Program-made: the position numbers and the translations under genes | Notes under the pieces: generated by a model | Database searches by the model: none | What the model was told of the DNA's origin: nothing | What the model saw: the letters and a program-made list of their open reading frames with translations, nothing else | Assembly (NCBI GenBank): GCA_035513295.1 | Contig: DATKCH010000076.1 | Location: forward strand, 1 to 6,334 | Direction: 5' to 3' | Source of the DNA: DATHRK01 sp035513295 | Lineage (GTDB): Bacteria; Gemmatimonadota; Gemmatimonadetes; Longimicrobiales; RSA9 | DNA length: 6,334 nt | Shown: one piece after another, positions 1 through 5,962 of the stretch | How positions within the stretch are numbered: position 1 is the stretch's first letter | Layout of the letters: the number at the start of each line of letters is the position of its first letter

Positions 1-98
1 TCCTCCGAGGCGGCGCCGCCCAGGACCCTGCGCAGCGCCTCGCGCAGGACCGCGCCCGCCATCTCGATGAGGCGCAGTATGTAGTCGCGCTGCTGCAC
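1..98 (-). CDS. Partial N-terminus of a probable DUF6483-like protein (cut by left edge)
   Basis: Only the first 32 codons lie in the window; the gene continues past position 1. The start is a GTG at 98-96. The product begins with VQQRDYILRLIEMAGAVLRE, followed by Leu/Arg-rich helical sequence. The D-Y-I-L-R-x-I-E opening right after the start resembles small bacterial proteins of the DUF6483 type, whose function I do not know. The stop of the upstream DinB gene (104-102) is one codon before this GTG and in the same frame, so the two genes are almost certainly co-transcribed and probably coupled in translation. A G-rich stretch at 109-113 on this strand is a weak candidate ribosome binding site. 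Family assignment rests on about 30 residues and is tentative; that the frame is coding is better supported by its position and helical character. Confidence 0.55.
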   Translation of the reverse strand, partial: MQQRDYILRLIEMAGAVLREALRRVLGGAASE

Positions 99-101
99 CG
101 C

Positions 102-620
102 TCAGCCGCCCCCGTGGATGAGCTGCGTGAGCGCCGGGACCAGTCCCATCGCGCGGGCGTACATGGCGAGCTGTCCCCGGTGGTACTCCTCGTGCGAAAC
201 GCCGTGGTGCATCCACGCGAGACGCGTCCCGTAATTCCCGTCGAAGCGTCGGATGAGCTGGAGCATGTGCAGCTCTCCGACGCTGCGCAGCATCGCGACC
301 CCCTCGACGAGGCTGGACCGCAGCACGTCCCGGAGCTCGGCGGGGCCGGCGTCGACCGGCAGCCCCGCGGCGTGCTCCCCGAGTAGCAGCTGGAACGAGA
401 GGCGCTGGAAATCGCCGTCCGGGCGCGACAGCTCGCCTGCCATCATCATCCCCGACTCGACGATGTGCAGGATCAGCTCGCGCACGCTCCGGGCGTCTTC
501 GTGGGGCCGCCAGTCGTAGCTGTCGCCGCCGATGTTGGCGGCCTCTTCGATGACGCCCTCCCTGGCGTACGTCCACGCCTCCAGGGCTTCTTCCAGCAAC
601 GTGTTCGCGGGCTGGCTCAT
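102..620 (-). CDS. DinB-family (DinB/YfiT-like four-helix bundle) protein
   Basis: This 172-residue protein has the length and pattern of the DinB superfamily, putative metal-binding four-helix-bundle proteins that include thiol-dependent S-transferases. The usual three metal-ligand histidines are visible: His52 in ELILHIVESG, and His143 plus His147 in SHEEYHRGQL, the family's typical H-x3-H-R-G-Q motif near the C-terminus. No signal peptide or membrane segment is seen, so it should be cytoplasmic. I chose the ATG at 620-618 because a purine-rich AAGAGGAG lies just upstream and the protein then starts at normal family length. The same frame stays open upstream to about 3956, but that is the antisense of the next gene. 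The substrate cannot be told: DinB proteins range from stress-induced proteins to mycothiol- or bacillithiol-dependent enzymes. It is probably the first gene of a unit with the DUF6483-like gene, divergent from the molybdopterin subunit gene. Confidence 0.85.
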   Translation of the reverse strand: MSQPANTLLEEALEAWTYAREGVIEEAANIGGDSYDWRPHEDARSVRELILHIVESGMMMAGELSRPDGDFQRLSFQLLLGEHAAGLPVDAGPAELRDVLRSSLVEGVAMLRSVGELHMLQLIRRFDGNYGTRLAWMHHGVSHEEYHRGQLAMYARAMGLVPALTQLIHGGG

Positions 621-719
621 GGCTCCTCTTATGTGGATCTCATCCCGGCGCCGGTGGCTCGCGGTGGCCCCCTTCTGTAGACTAATCGGGGAACCTGAGG
701 AAGGCACCGGAGACGCCGA
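621..719. promoter_or_regulatory. Divergent intergenic region between the DinB gene and the molybdopterin subunit gene
   Basis: This 99-bp spacer must hold the start signals for two divergent genes. The plus-strand gene has a clear Shine-Dalgarno GGAG at 709-712, seven bases before its GTG. The minus-strand gene has AAGAGGAG close to its ATG. The most AT-rich patch, TGTAGACTAAT at 676-686, is a weak -10-like candidate for the plus strand, with no convincing -35 box. I see no clear operator palindrome. Confidence 0.35.
709..712 (+). promoter_or_regulatory. Ribosome binding site supporting the GTG start at 720
   Basis: GGAG sits seven bases before the GTG. It decides the start of the molybdopterin subunit because the only other candidates are a GTG 29 codons inside, without such a site, and an ATG at codon 59, which would remove the start of the hammerhead domain. 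Confidence 0.6.
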
Positions 720-3251
720 GTGAGACCCGAAGAGCTGCACCCCAGGCAGACCCGCGACGCCGCGACGGACGACGACCTGCGCGCGATCATCGAACGCGAG
801 TTCGCCGTGATCGGGCGCGGCCACGGCCAGGTCGACGGCCTGGACAAGGCGAGCGGGCGCAAGGTCTACACCGACGACATCGCGCTGCCGGCGATGCTGC
901 ACGGCAAGATCTTCCGGTCCACCGAGGCGCACGCTCGCATCCTGTCCATTGACACGACGCGCGCGCGGACTCTGCCCGGCGTGCACGCGGTGATCACCGG
1001 CGCCTCCATGCCCACGCCGTACTCCGTGATCCCCTGGACCCGCGACGAAACCGCGCTGTGCGTGGAGCGCGTCCGGTTCATCGGCGACGGGGTCGCGGCG
1101 GTCGCCGCGGAGGACGAGGACGCGGCCAACGCGGCGCTCGAGCTCATCGATGTGGTCTACGAGCCGCTCACGCCCTTCTTTGATCCCGAGGACGCGCTCG
1201 CGCCGGGCGATGCGCTCACCATCCACGAGGCGAAGAAGCCCGGCCACAATGGCAACGTCACGAAGATCGTGCGTCTGGAGTTCGGTGATGTCGACGCCCT
1301 CATGGACGGGAGTGATATCATCGTAGAAGGTGAATACTACTTCGAAGGCACGACGCACACGCCCATCGAGCCGCACTGCGCGATCGGGTACTACGACCCC
1401 TCGGGCAAGCTCACGGTGTGGTCTGCGACGCAGGTGCCGCACTACCTGCACCGCGAACTGGCGCGGGTGCTGGACCTGGACGTCGCGCGCATCCGCGTGG
1501 TCCAGCCGGCCGTGGGAGGAGCCTTCGGCGGCAAGTCGGAGCCGTTCGACCTCGAGTTCTGCGTCGCCAAGCTGTCGCAGATCACCGGCCGCCCGGTGAA
1601 GATCCTGTACACGCGCGAGGAGGTCTTCTATTCCCACCGCGGCCGCCACCCCATGCGCATGCGCTACCGGCTGGGGGCGGCCGCGGATGGGAAGATCCGG
1701 GCGGTGGACAACAGGACGTTGATCGACGGCGGGGCGTACGCCTCGTTCGGGCTCGTCACGACGTACTACTCGGGCCAGCTCCTGCCGCCGCCGTACGAGT
1801 TTCCGTCCTACCGGTTCGACTCCACCCGCGTCTACACGAACAAACCGCCGTGCGGGCCCAAGCGCGGGCACGGCTCGGTGCAGCCGCGCTTCGCGTTCGA
1901 GGTCCAGCTGGACAGGCTGTCCGAGGCCCTCGGCATCGACCCCATCGAGCTCCGCCGCCGCAACTTCCTGGGCGCCGACACCCGCACGGTGAACGAGCTG
2001 CGCGTGCGGTCGAACGGTTTCCTGGAGTGCCTGTCGGAGGTGGAGATGGCTTCCGGCTGGGCCTTGAAGTGGCGGCGCATGGCGTACGGGCGAGGGGTCG
2101 GGGTGGCGGGCTCCTGCTACATCTCGGGGACCAACTACCCGATCTACCCGAACGACATGCCGCAGGCCGCGGTGTCCGTGCAGGTGGAACGATCCGGGCG
2201 GGTCGCGGTGTTCAGCGGCGCCTCGGAGATCGGGCAGGGCAGCGACAGCATGGTGGCCTACGTCGTCGCCGAGGAGCTCGGCGTCCCGCTGTCCTACGTG
2301 CGCGTAGTGTCGGCGGACACCGACCTGGTGCCCGTGGACCTGGGCGCCTACTCCTCGCGCGAGACGTTCATGGTGGGCAACGCGTGCTTGCAGGCGGCGC
2401 GCGCTCTCCGCGAGAAGGTGGTCGACGCGGTGTCGGAAGCGTGGAGCGAGGGGTGGGCCGGGGAGTCCGAGCACGCACGCGAGGGGGAAGGCCCCGCGTT
2501 CCCGCGGAAACGCGTCGCGCTCGCGGGCGGCTGGGCGTTCGACGTGTGCGACACCGCGCGCAAGATGCCCATCGCGGAGGCCTTCAACCTGGCCGAGGCG
2601 CGTTACGGCACGCTCGGCGCGGTGGGCCACTACGACACCCCCAAGGAGGGCGTCCACGGCGACTACCGCGGCGGCACGATCGGCGCCTCGCCCGCCTACT
2701 CCTTCACCGCGCACGTGGCCGAGGTGTCGGTGGATCCCGAGACCGGGGTCGTCCAGGTGGAGAAGATCTGGATCGCGCACGACTGCGGGCGCGCGCTGAA
2801 CCCCGTCCTCGTCGCCGGCCAGATGGAGGGCTCCGCGTACATGGGCGCCGCCGAAGCGATCATGGAGGAGCAGGTTTTCAAGGGCGCCGACGAGGGGAAG
2901 GCGGGGTTGCACGACGCGCCGTCGCTGCTGGACTACCGCATCCCCACCTCGCTGGACACGCCCGAGCTGGAGTCGCTGATCGTGGAGAGCGTCGACCCTG
3001 ACGGGCCGTACGGCGCCAAGGAGGCCGGAGAGGGCCCGCTGCACCCGTCGATCCCGGCGATCGCCAACGCGATCTTCGACGCGGTCGGCGTGCGCATGGA
3101 CGAGCTGCCGTTCAACCCGCCCCGGGTGTGGGCGGCGCTGCGGGACGCGGGCGAGGCGGCGCGGGCGCGCTGGCGGGCCTGCAGGGAAGGGATGGCGCCA
3201 GACGAGTCGCCGCCCGGGGTCCTGGTTCGAACTCCGGTGGGCCGGGTCTAG
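720..3251 (+). CDS. Molybdopterin-binding (alpha) subunit of a xanthine oxidase-family hydroxylase, 4-hydroxybenzoyl-CoA reductase-like (HcrA-like)
   Basis: This 843-residue protein is the large catalytic subunit of a molybdenum hydroxylase that binds molybdopterin cytosine dinucleotide. In order it shows an aldehyde oxidase/xanthine dehydrogenase a/b hammerhead domain (about 35-150), a first Mo-cofactor domain (about 180-415) with GGAFGGK at 266-272 and RGHG at 382-385, and a second (about 450-790) with EIGQGSDS at 503-510. Glu771 in KEAGEGPL matches the catalytic base Glu1261 of bovine xanthine oxidase. The phrases GKSEPF, TNKPPCGPKRGHG, GTLGAVGHY and GASPAYSF look like 4-hydroxybenzoyl-CoA reductase alpha subunits rather than XDH or CoxL. 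The GTG at 720 is the first start after an in-frame stop at 696 and has GGAG seven bases upstream; a GTG at codon 30 is a less likely alternative. About 30 residues at the C-terminus exceed the domain. No Tat or Sec signal is seen, so it is probably cytoplasmic. The actual substrate is unknown. Confidence 0.9.
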   Translation: MRPEELHPRQTRDAATDDDLRAIIEREFAVIGRGHGQVDGLDKASGRKVYTDDIALPAMLHGKIFRSTEAHARILSIDTTRARTLPGVHAVITGASMPTPYSVIPWTRDETALCVERVRFIGDGVAAVAAEDEDAANAALELIDVVYEPLTPFFDPEDALAPGDALTIHEAKKPGHNGNVTKIVRLEFGDVDALMDGSDIIVEGEYYFEGTTHTPIEPHCAIGYYDPSGKLTVWSATQVPHYLHRELARVLDLDVARIRVVQPAVGGAFGGKSEPFDLEFCVAKLSQITGRPVKILYTREEVFYSHRGRHPMRMRYRLGAAADGKIRAVDNRTLIDGGAYASFGLVTTYYSGQLLPPPYEFPSYRFDSTRVYTNKPPCGPKRGHGSVQPRFAFEVQLDRLSEALGIDPIELRRRNFLGADTRTVNELRVRSNGFLECLSEVEMASGWALKWRRMAYGRGVGVAGSCYISGTNYPIYPNDMPQAAVSVQVERSGRVAVFSGASEIGQGSDSMVAYVVAEELGVPLSYVRVVSADTDLVPVDLGAYSSRETFMVGNACLQAARALREKVVDAVSEAWSEGWAGESEHAREGEGPAFPRKRVALAGGWAFDVCDTARKMPIAEAFNLAEARYGTLGAVGHYDTPKEGVHGDYRGGTIGASPAYSFTAHVAEVSVDPETGVVQVEKIWIAHDCGRALNPVLVAGQMEGSAYMGAAEAIMEEQVFKGADEGKAGLHDAPSLLDYRIPTSLDTPELESLIVESVDPDGPYGAKEAGEGPLHPSIPAIANAIFDAVGVRMDELPFNPPRVWAALRDAGEAARARWRACREGMAPDESPPGVLVRTPVGRV

Positions 3252-3883
3252 CGCCGCACGTCCACCGCGATCCGGGCCGGCTGGTCGAGGACGAGGGCCC
3301 GATATCGATTCGGAGACCCGACGCCGAGGACGACCACCACCACCCCCTCGAAGTCGCAGGTGATCTCGACCTCGCGCAGGTTCTCGAGCCGCGGGTACGC
3401 CTCCCGCTCCGCGATCGTGGGTTCCCCGGCCTCGTCGTGCGCCGCGGTGTCGCGCAGGCGGACCTCCAGCCAGCCGTCCCCCTCGATCGGCGTCGGGTCC
3501 CCGGAGCCGCACCGGCGCACCGGCTTGTCGATGTACTCGAGGTGGAAGGCGGGCACCGCGGTCCCCTCGAACTCGAAGGCCACGCGCTCGTAGCCGGGGT
3601 GGCTCCCCCAGCGCAGATCGGTCAGCGTTCGCAGGCCGCCCGAGGCTCCCGCGGCCGGGACGTCCACGATGCCGGCGGTCCACTCGCCGCCGTGGGGTTC
3701 GTAAGCCGTGTCCGGAGGGTCCGGTGTCGGGGCGGAGACCTCCCCGTCGTCGTCTCCGCCCGCGGCCGGACCGGAATCGACCGGGGCGCGGTCCTCGCCG
3801 CGATCTCCCGGTGCCCGGTCGGCGGCGTTCTCGCAGCCCAGTACCGCCGCCAGGAGGAGCACGGAAGCTCGTCGCATCTTCAT
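3248..3883 (-). CDS. AMIN-like domain lipoprotein
   Basis: This 211-residue protein opens with a short lipoprotein signal: MKMRR, a Leu/Ala-rich core, then A-V-L-G-C with the lipidated Cys at residue 17. A low-complexity linker rich in Asp, Pro, Gly and Ala follows (about 18-65), typical of a tether from the membrane. The folded part (about 84-211) has WGSHPGYERVAFEFEG, then FHLEYIDKPVRRCGSGDP, then AHDEAG and a Val-rich strand, ending in a short beta segment. This pattern matches AMIN-like domains found in envelope proteins of actinobacteria and others, for which peptidoglycan or surface attachment is suspected but not shown. Cys125 and Cys176 could form a disulfide. It is convergent with the molybdopterin subunit gene, sharing the four bases of its stop, so it is not part of that operon. 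ATG codons at residues 1 and 3 are both possible starts; neither has a strong ribosome binding site. Confidence 0.8.
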   Translation of the reverse strand: MKMRRASVLLLAAVLGCENAADRAPGDRGEDRAPVDSGPAAGGDDDGEVSAPTPDPPDTAYEPHGGEWTAGIVDVPAAGASGGLRTLTDLRWGSHPGYERVAFEFEGTAVPAFHLEYIDKPVRRCGSGDPTPIEGDGWLEVRLRDTAAHDEAGEPTIAEREAYPRLENLREVEITCDFEGVVVVVLGVGSPNRYRALVLDQPARIAVDVRR

Positions 3884-4061
3884 GCCGCCCGTGGCGCGAC
3901 TCCCGTGCCAGCGCGGCGGGACGCGTCGCCGTGCCCGGGCGGCAGAATCTGGTCACCGGCGGCCGAGCGCCGCGGCTCTGCGGTAGCCGCCGGAGCCCTC
4001 CCGCGAGTATCTTTTACGGCCGGTCGCGTGCACCGGAGCGAATCGCCGCCTACCGATCCGA
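3884..4061. other. Non-coding stretch between the lipoprotein gene and the small ORF
   Basis: This 178-bp region should carry the promoter of the minus-strand lipoprotein gene and perhaps that of the plus-strand small ORF and nitroreductase gene. Plus-strand frames open across it look like shadows of the lipoprotein gene. It holds one GC-rich inverted repeat (3956-3993) and a short AT-richer patch, TATCTTTTA at 4008-4016, which could be a weak -10 element. I see no tRNA or other recognisable RNA. Confidence 0.4.
3956..3993. repeat. GC-rich inverted repeat with an 8-bp perfect stem
   Basis: CCGGCGGC at 3956-3963 pairs with GCCGCCGG at 3986-3993 across a 22-base loop, which itself contains the palindrome GCCGCGGC. 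No T-run follows closely on either strand, so an intrinsic terminator is not well supported. Such repeats arise easily in GC-rich DNA; it could be a 5' leader structure or chance. Confidence 0.3.
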
Positions 4062-4232
4062 ATGAACTCTTTGAAATCGCTCAGCCACGATATCCTCCGC
4101 TGCTCGCTGTGGCAGCGCGTTGCGTATTCACGATACCTGGCGCTGCGCCCGGAGCCCGAGCCGGGCCCCGCCGCGGACGCCGTCGCCGAGGCGCGCGCGG
4201 AACTCGCCGCGTTGCGCCGTCGGATCGACTAG
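4062..4232 (+). CDS. Possible small protein of 56 residues, unknown function
   Basis: An ATG at 4062 opens 56 codons ending in TAG, 24 bp before the nitroreductase gene. The product starts MNSLKSLSHDILRCSLWQRV, passes a Pro/Glu-rich stretch at about 30-36 and ends in an Ala/Arg/Glu-rich segment likely to form one amphipathic helix. I do not recognise it. For it: it fills an otherwise empty gap, has the same strand as the next gene, and its second half shows the strong G/C third-position bias of real genes here. Against it: no clear ribosome binding site, and codons of the first half are less biased. It could be a true small gene, a leader ORF or chance. Confidence 0.45.
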   Translation: MNSLKSLSHDILRCSLWQRVAYSRYLALRPEPEPGPAADAVAEARAELAALRRRID

Positions 4233-4241
4233 CCCCTGCCC

Positions 4242-4248
4242 TTATATT
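4242..4248 (+). promoter_or_regulatory. Candidate -10 element just upstream of the nitroreductase gene
   Basis: TTATATT is a conspicuous AT-only island in GC-rich DNA, ending eight bases before the nitroreductase ATG. If it is a -10 box, transcription would start at or next to the ATG, giving a leaderless message. This fits the absence of a Shine-Dalgarno sequence there. No good -35 box is seen at normal spacing. Confidence 0.35.
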
Positions 4249-4256
4249 TCCCCGCC

Positions 4257-4817
4257 ATGGACCTGTTCGAAGCCATCGCCACGCGCCGCTCGATCAACCG
4301 GTTTCACGACCGCAAGATCTCGCGGGACGAAATCGCCCGGTTGATCGACGCCGCGATCATGGCCCCGAACCACCGGATGACGGAGCCCTGGCGCTTCGTC
4401 GTCCTCGGGGACGGGTCGCGCACGCTGTTCGCGCGCCGCCGGGGCCGACTGAAGGCGCTGAACGCCCCCGAGGGCGAGGCGCGCGACGTCATCGAGGAGA
4501 AGGTGTTCCAGGAGACCGCCGCCGTCCCCGCGATCATCGCCGTGCTGGCCGAGGTCGACGAGGATCCGACGGTGCACGAGGAAGATCTGGCAGCCGTGTG
4601 GATGGGGATTCAGAACATGTCCCTGGCGGCGACCGGCATGGGCCTGGGGACCCACATCCGCACGGGCACCATGACCGAGGATTGGGAAGTGCAGAAGATC
4701 GTCGGGGCGTATCCCGGGGAGCGCCTGTGCGCGCTCGTGTACGTGGGAGCGCCAGCGTTGACGCCCGCCGCCAGGCAGCGCACCCCCGGCCGCGACCGAA
4801 CCACCTGGCTGGATTGA
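4257..4817 (+). CDS. Nitroreductase family protein, YdjA-type (FMN-dependent NAD(P)H oxidoreductase)
   Basis: This 186-residue protein has the size of the smaller nitroreductase-family flavoproteins, which use FMN and NAD(P)H to reduce nitro compounds, quinones or other electron-poor substrates as dimers. FMN phosphate-binding residues are visible in ATRRSINRF (8-16). PNHRMTEPWRF (37-47) closely resembles the PDHKSMQPWRF-type motif of E. coli YdjA. The C-terminal part has IQNMSLAATGMGLGTHIRTG (118-137), where family members contact FMN and the partner subunit, and ends with LVYVGAPA. No signal peptide is seen, so it is cytoplasmic. It lies 34 bp upstream of the FAD subunit gene on the same strand, so the two are probably co-transcribed; whether it works with that enzyme is unknown. 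The start has no Shine-Dalgarno, but the family's N-terminus begins exactly here. Physiological substrate cannot be inferred. Confidence 0.88.
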   Translation: MDLFEAIATRRSINRFHDRKISRDEIARLIDAAIMAPNHRMTEPWRFVVLGDGSRTLFARRRGRLKALNAPEGEARDVIEEKVFQETAAVPAIIAVLAEVDEDPTVHEEDLAAVWMGIQNMSLAATGMGLGTHIRTGTMTEDWEVQKIVGAYPGERLCALVYVGAPALTPAARQRTPGRDRTTWLD

Positions 4818-4851
4818 CCCCCTGATGGACGACTTCCCGGTCTGAAGGCGC

Positions 4852-5925
4852 ATGCTTCGTCTCCCTCCTTACGTCTACCACCGCCCCCGTTCGCTGGAGG
4901 AGGCCCTGGATTTCCTCGCCGAGCACGCGGGTGACGCGCTGCCCATCGCGGGAGGGACCGACCTCGTCCCCAACATGAAGCACAAGCTGTTCACGCCCGC
5001 TCACCTCGTCGCGCTCAAGGGCATCGGGGAGCTGCGCGGGATAGAGGTGCGGGCCGGGAACGGAGCCGGCGCGCCGGGAGGGGCCGACCGTGAACCCAGC
5101 GGCGAGGGAGCCGGAGCGCAGGCCCCGGGCGGATACGTGCACATCGGCGCGGGGGAAACGCTGGCGTCCGTCGCGGCCCACCCCGACGTGCGCGGATGGC
5201 TTCCCTCGCTCGCTCACGCCGCCGGGCAAGTCGCCGGGCCGCAACTCCGCAACGCAGGCACGATCGGCGGCAATCTCTGCCTGGACACGCGCTGCACCTA
5301 CTACAACCAGACGCGGTTCTGGCGCACCGCGCTCGGCTTCTGCCTCAAAAAGGACGGCGACGTCTGCCACGTCACGAAGGTCGGCACGAAGTGCGTCGCG
5401 GCGCAGTCGGCCGACACCCCGCCGGTCCTCGCGACCCTCGGCGCGTCGCTCGTGCTCCGCTCGGCCGAAGGCGAGCGCGTGCTGGGGGTGGAGGACTTCT
5501 TCGTCGCCGACGGAATCGCCAACACGGTGCGCCGGCCGGGAGAGCTCGTGATCGAGGTGCGGGTGCCGCTGCCGAGCGCCCGAACCCGGACGGCCTACCG
5601 AAAGCTCCGTCAGCGCAATTCGATCGATTTCCCGCTGTTGAGCGTCGCGGCCGCCGGCGAAGTCACCGAAGACGGCATCGTGGAGGATCTGCGGATCGTG
5701 GTGAGCGCGCTCGGAGCGCGGCAGAAGAACCTGACCGGCATCGACGGCATCGCCGTCGGCAGACGCCTCGACGCCGACGTGATCGACGCGCTCGCGGAGC
5801 GCGCGTTCGCCCAGTGCCATCCCCTGACGAACATAATCGTGGATGTCGAGTGGAGACGGGCGATGGTGCCCGTCCACGTCCGGCGCGCACTCGAGGAGCT
5901 CGAGCTGGCGCCTCTCTCCGCGTAG
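4852..5925 (+). CDS. FAD-binding (beta) subunit of a molybdenum hydroxylase with an extra [4Fe-4S] loop, 4-hydroxybenzoyl-CoA reductase-like (HcrB-like)
   Basis: This 357-residue protein is the flavin subunit that passes electrons between FAD and the iron-sulfur centres of a xanthine oxidase-type complex. The FAD-binding domain spans about 1-240, with PIAGGTDLVPNMK (31-43) and GPQLRNAGTIGGN (129-141) binding the dinucleotide. The C-terminal CO dehydrogenase flavoprotein domain covers about 245-350. After the second FAD motif comes a loop with Cys148, Cys164, Cys172 and Cys181. Known HCR beta subunits have a loop of this kind holding a [4Fe-4S] cluster, and the spacing matches what I recall of Thauera aromatica HcrB (Cys122, 138, 146, 155). 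Cys143 precedes the set. A Gly/Ala-rich insert (about 68-94) is not usual in the family. The ATG at 4852 has AAGG close upstream. The gene follows the nitroreductase gene by 34 bp. Its natural partners are the alpha subunit at 720-3251 and an unseen [2Fe-2S] subunit. Substrate is uncertain. Confidence 0.9.
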   Translation: MLRLPPYVYHRPRSLEEALDFLAEHAGDALPIAGGTDLVPNMKHKLFTPAHLVALKGIGELRGIEVRAGNGAGAPGGADREPSGEGAGAQAPGGYVHIGAGETLASVAAHPDVRGWLPSLAHAAGQVAGPQLRNAGTIGGNLCLDTRCTYYNQTRFWRTALGFCLKKDGDVCHVTKVGTKCVAAQSADTPPVLATLGASLVLRSAEGERVLGVEDFFVADGIANTVRRPGELVIEVRVPLPSARTRTAYRKLRQRNSIDFPLLSVAAAGEVTEDGIVEDLRIVVSALGARQKNLTGIDGIAVGRRLDADVIDALAERAFAQCHPLTNIIVDVEWRRAMVPVHVRRALEELELAPLSA

Positions 5926-5962
5926 GGACCGATCCCGCCGCCGGCCACTTCGCGGTGTGCGG
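5926..5962. other. Short convergent spacer without visible terminator
   Basis: The 37 bp between the stops of the FAD subunit gene and the opposing transporter gene contain no clear hairpin followed by a T-run. If a terminator serves either gene it must be factor-dependent or lie inside the opposing coding sequence. Confidence 0.4.

Noticed and set aside
1418..3001. A plus-strand alternate-frame ORF of 527 codons inside the molybdopterin subunit gene
   Set aside because: It is Arg/Gly/Ala-rich shadow sequence, while the overlapping frame carries all cofactor-binding motifs.
720..3251. Form I CO dehydrogenase large subunit (CoxL)
   Set aside because: The AYxCSFR active-site motif is missing; the corresponding region reads PPCGPKRGHG, closer to HCR-like enzymes.
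102..3956. A minus-strand open frame of 1284 codons covering the whole molybdopterin subunit gene
   Set aside because: Its sequence opposite 720-3251 is Arg/Gly/His-rich, low in family motifs, and reflects G/C third-position bias of the real gene. Only the last 172 codons (DinB) are a true gene.
3956..3993. Intrinsic terminator
   Set aside because: The stem is good but the loop is long and there is no U-tract on either strand. Neither flanking gene ends nearby.
3128..4825. A plus-strand ORF of 565 codons across the lipoprotein and nitroreductase genes
   Set aside because: It has no recognisable domain and conflicts with the well-supported lipoprotein and nitroreductase frames.
4534..5877. 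A minus-strand ORF of 447 codons opposite the nitroreductase and FAD subunit genes
   Set aside because: Composition is that of antisense GC-rich shadow, and the opposite strand has clear FAD and FMN motifs.
4852..5925. Plain xanthine dehydrogenase FAD subunit
   Set aside because: The four-cysteine loop after the second FAD motif is absent from standard XDH flavoproteins and points to an HCR-like subunit.
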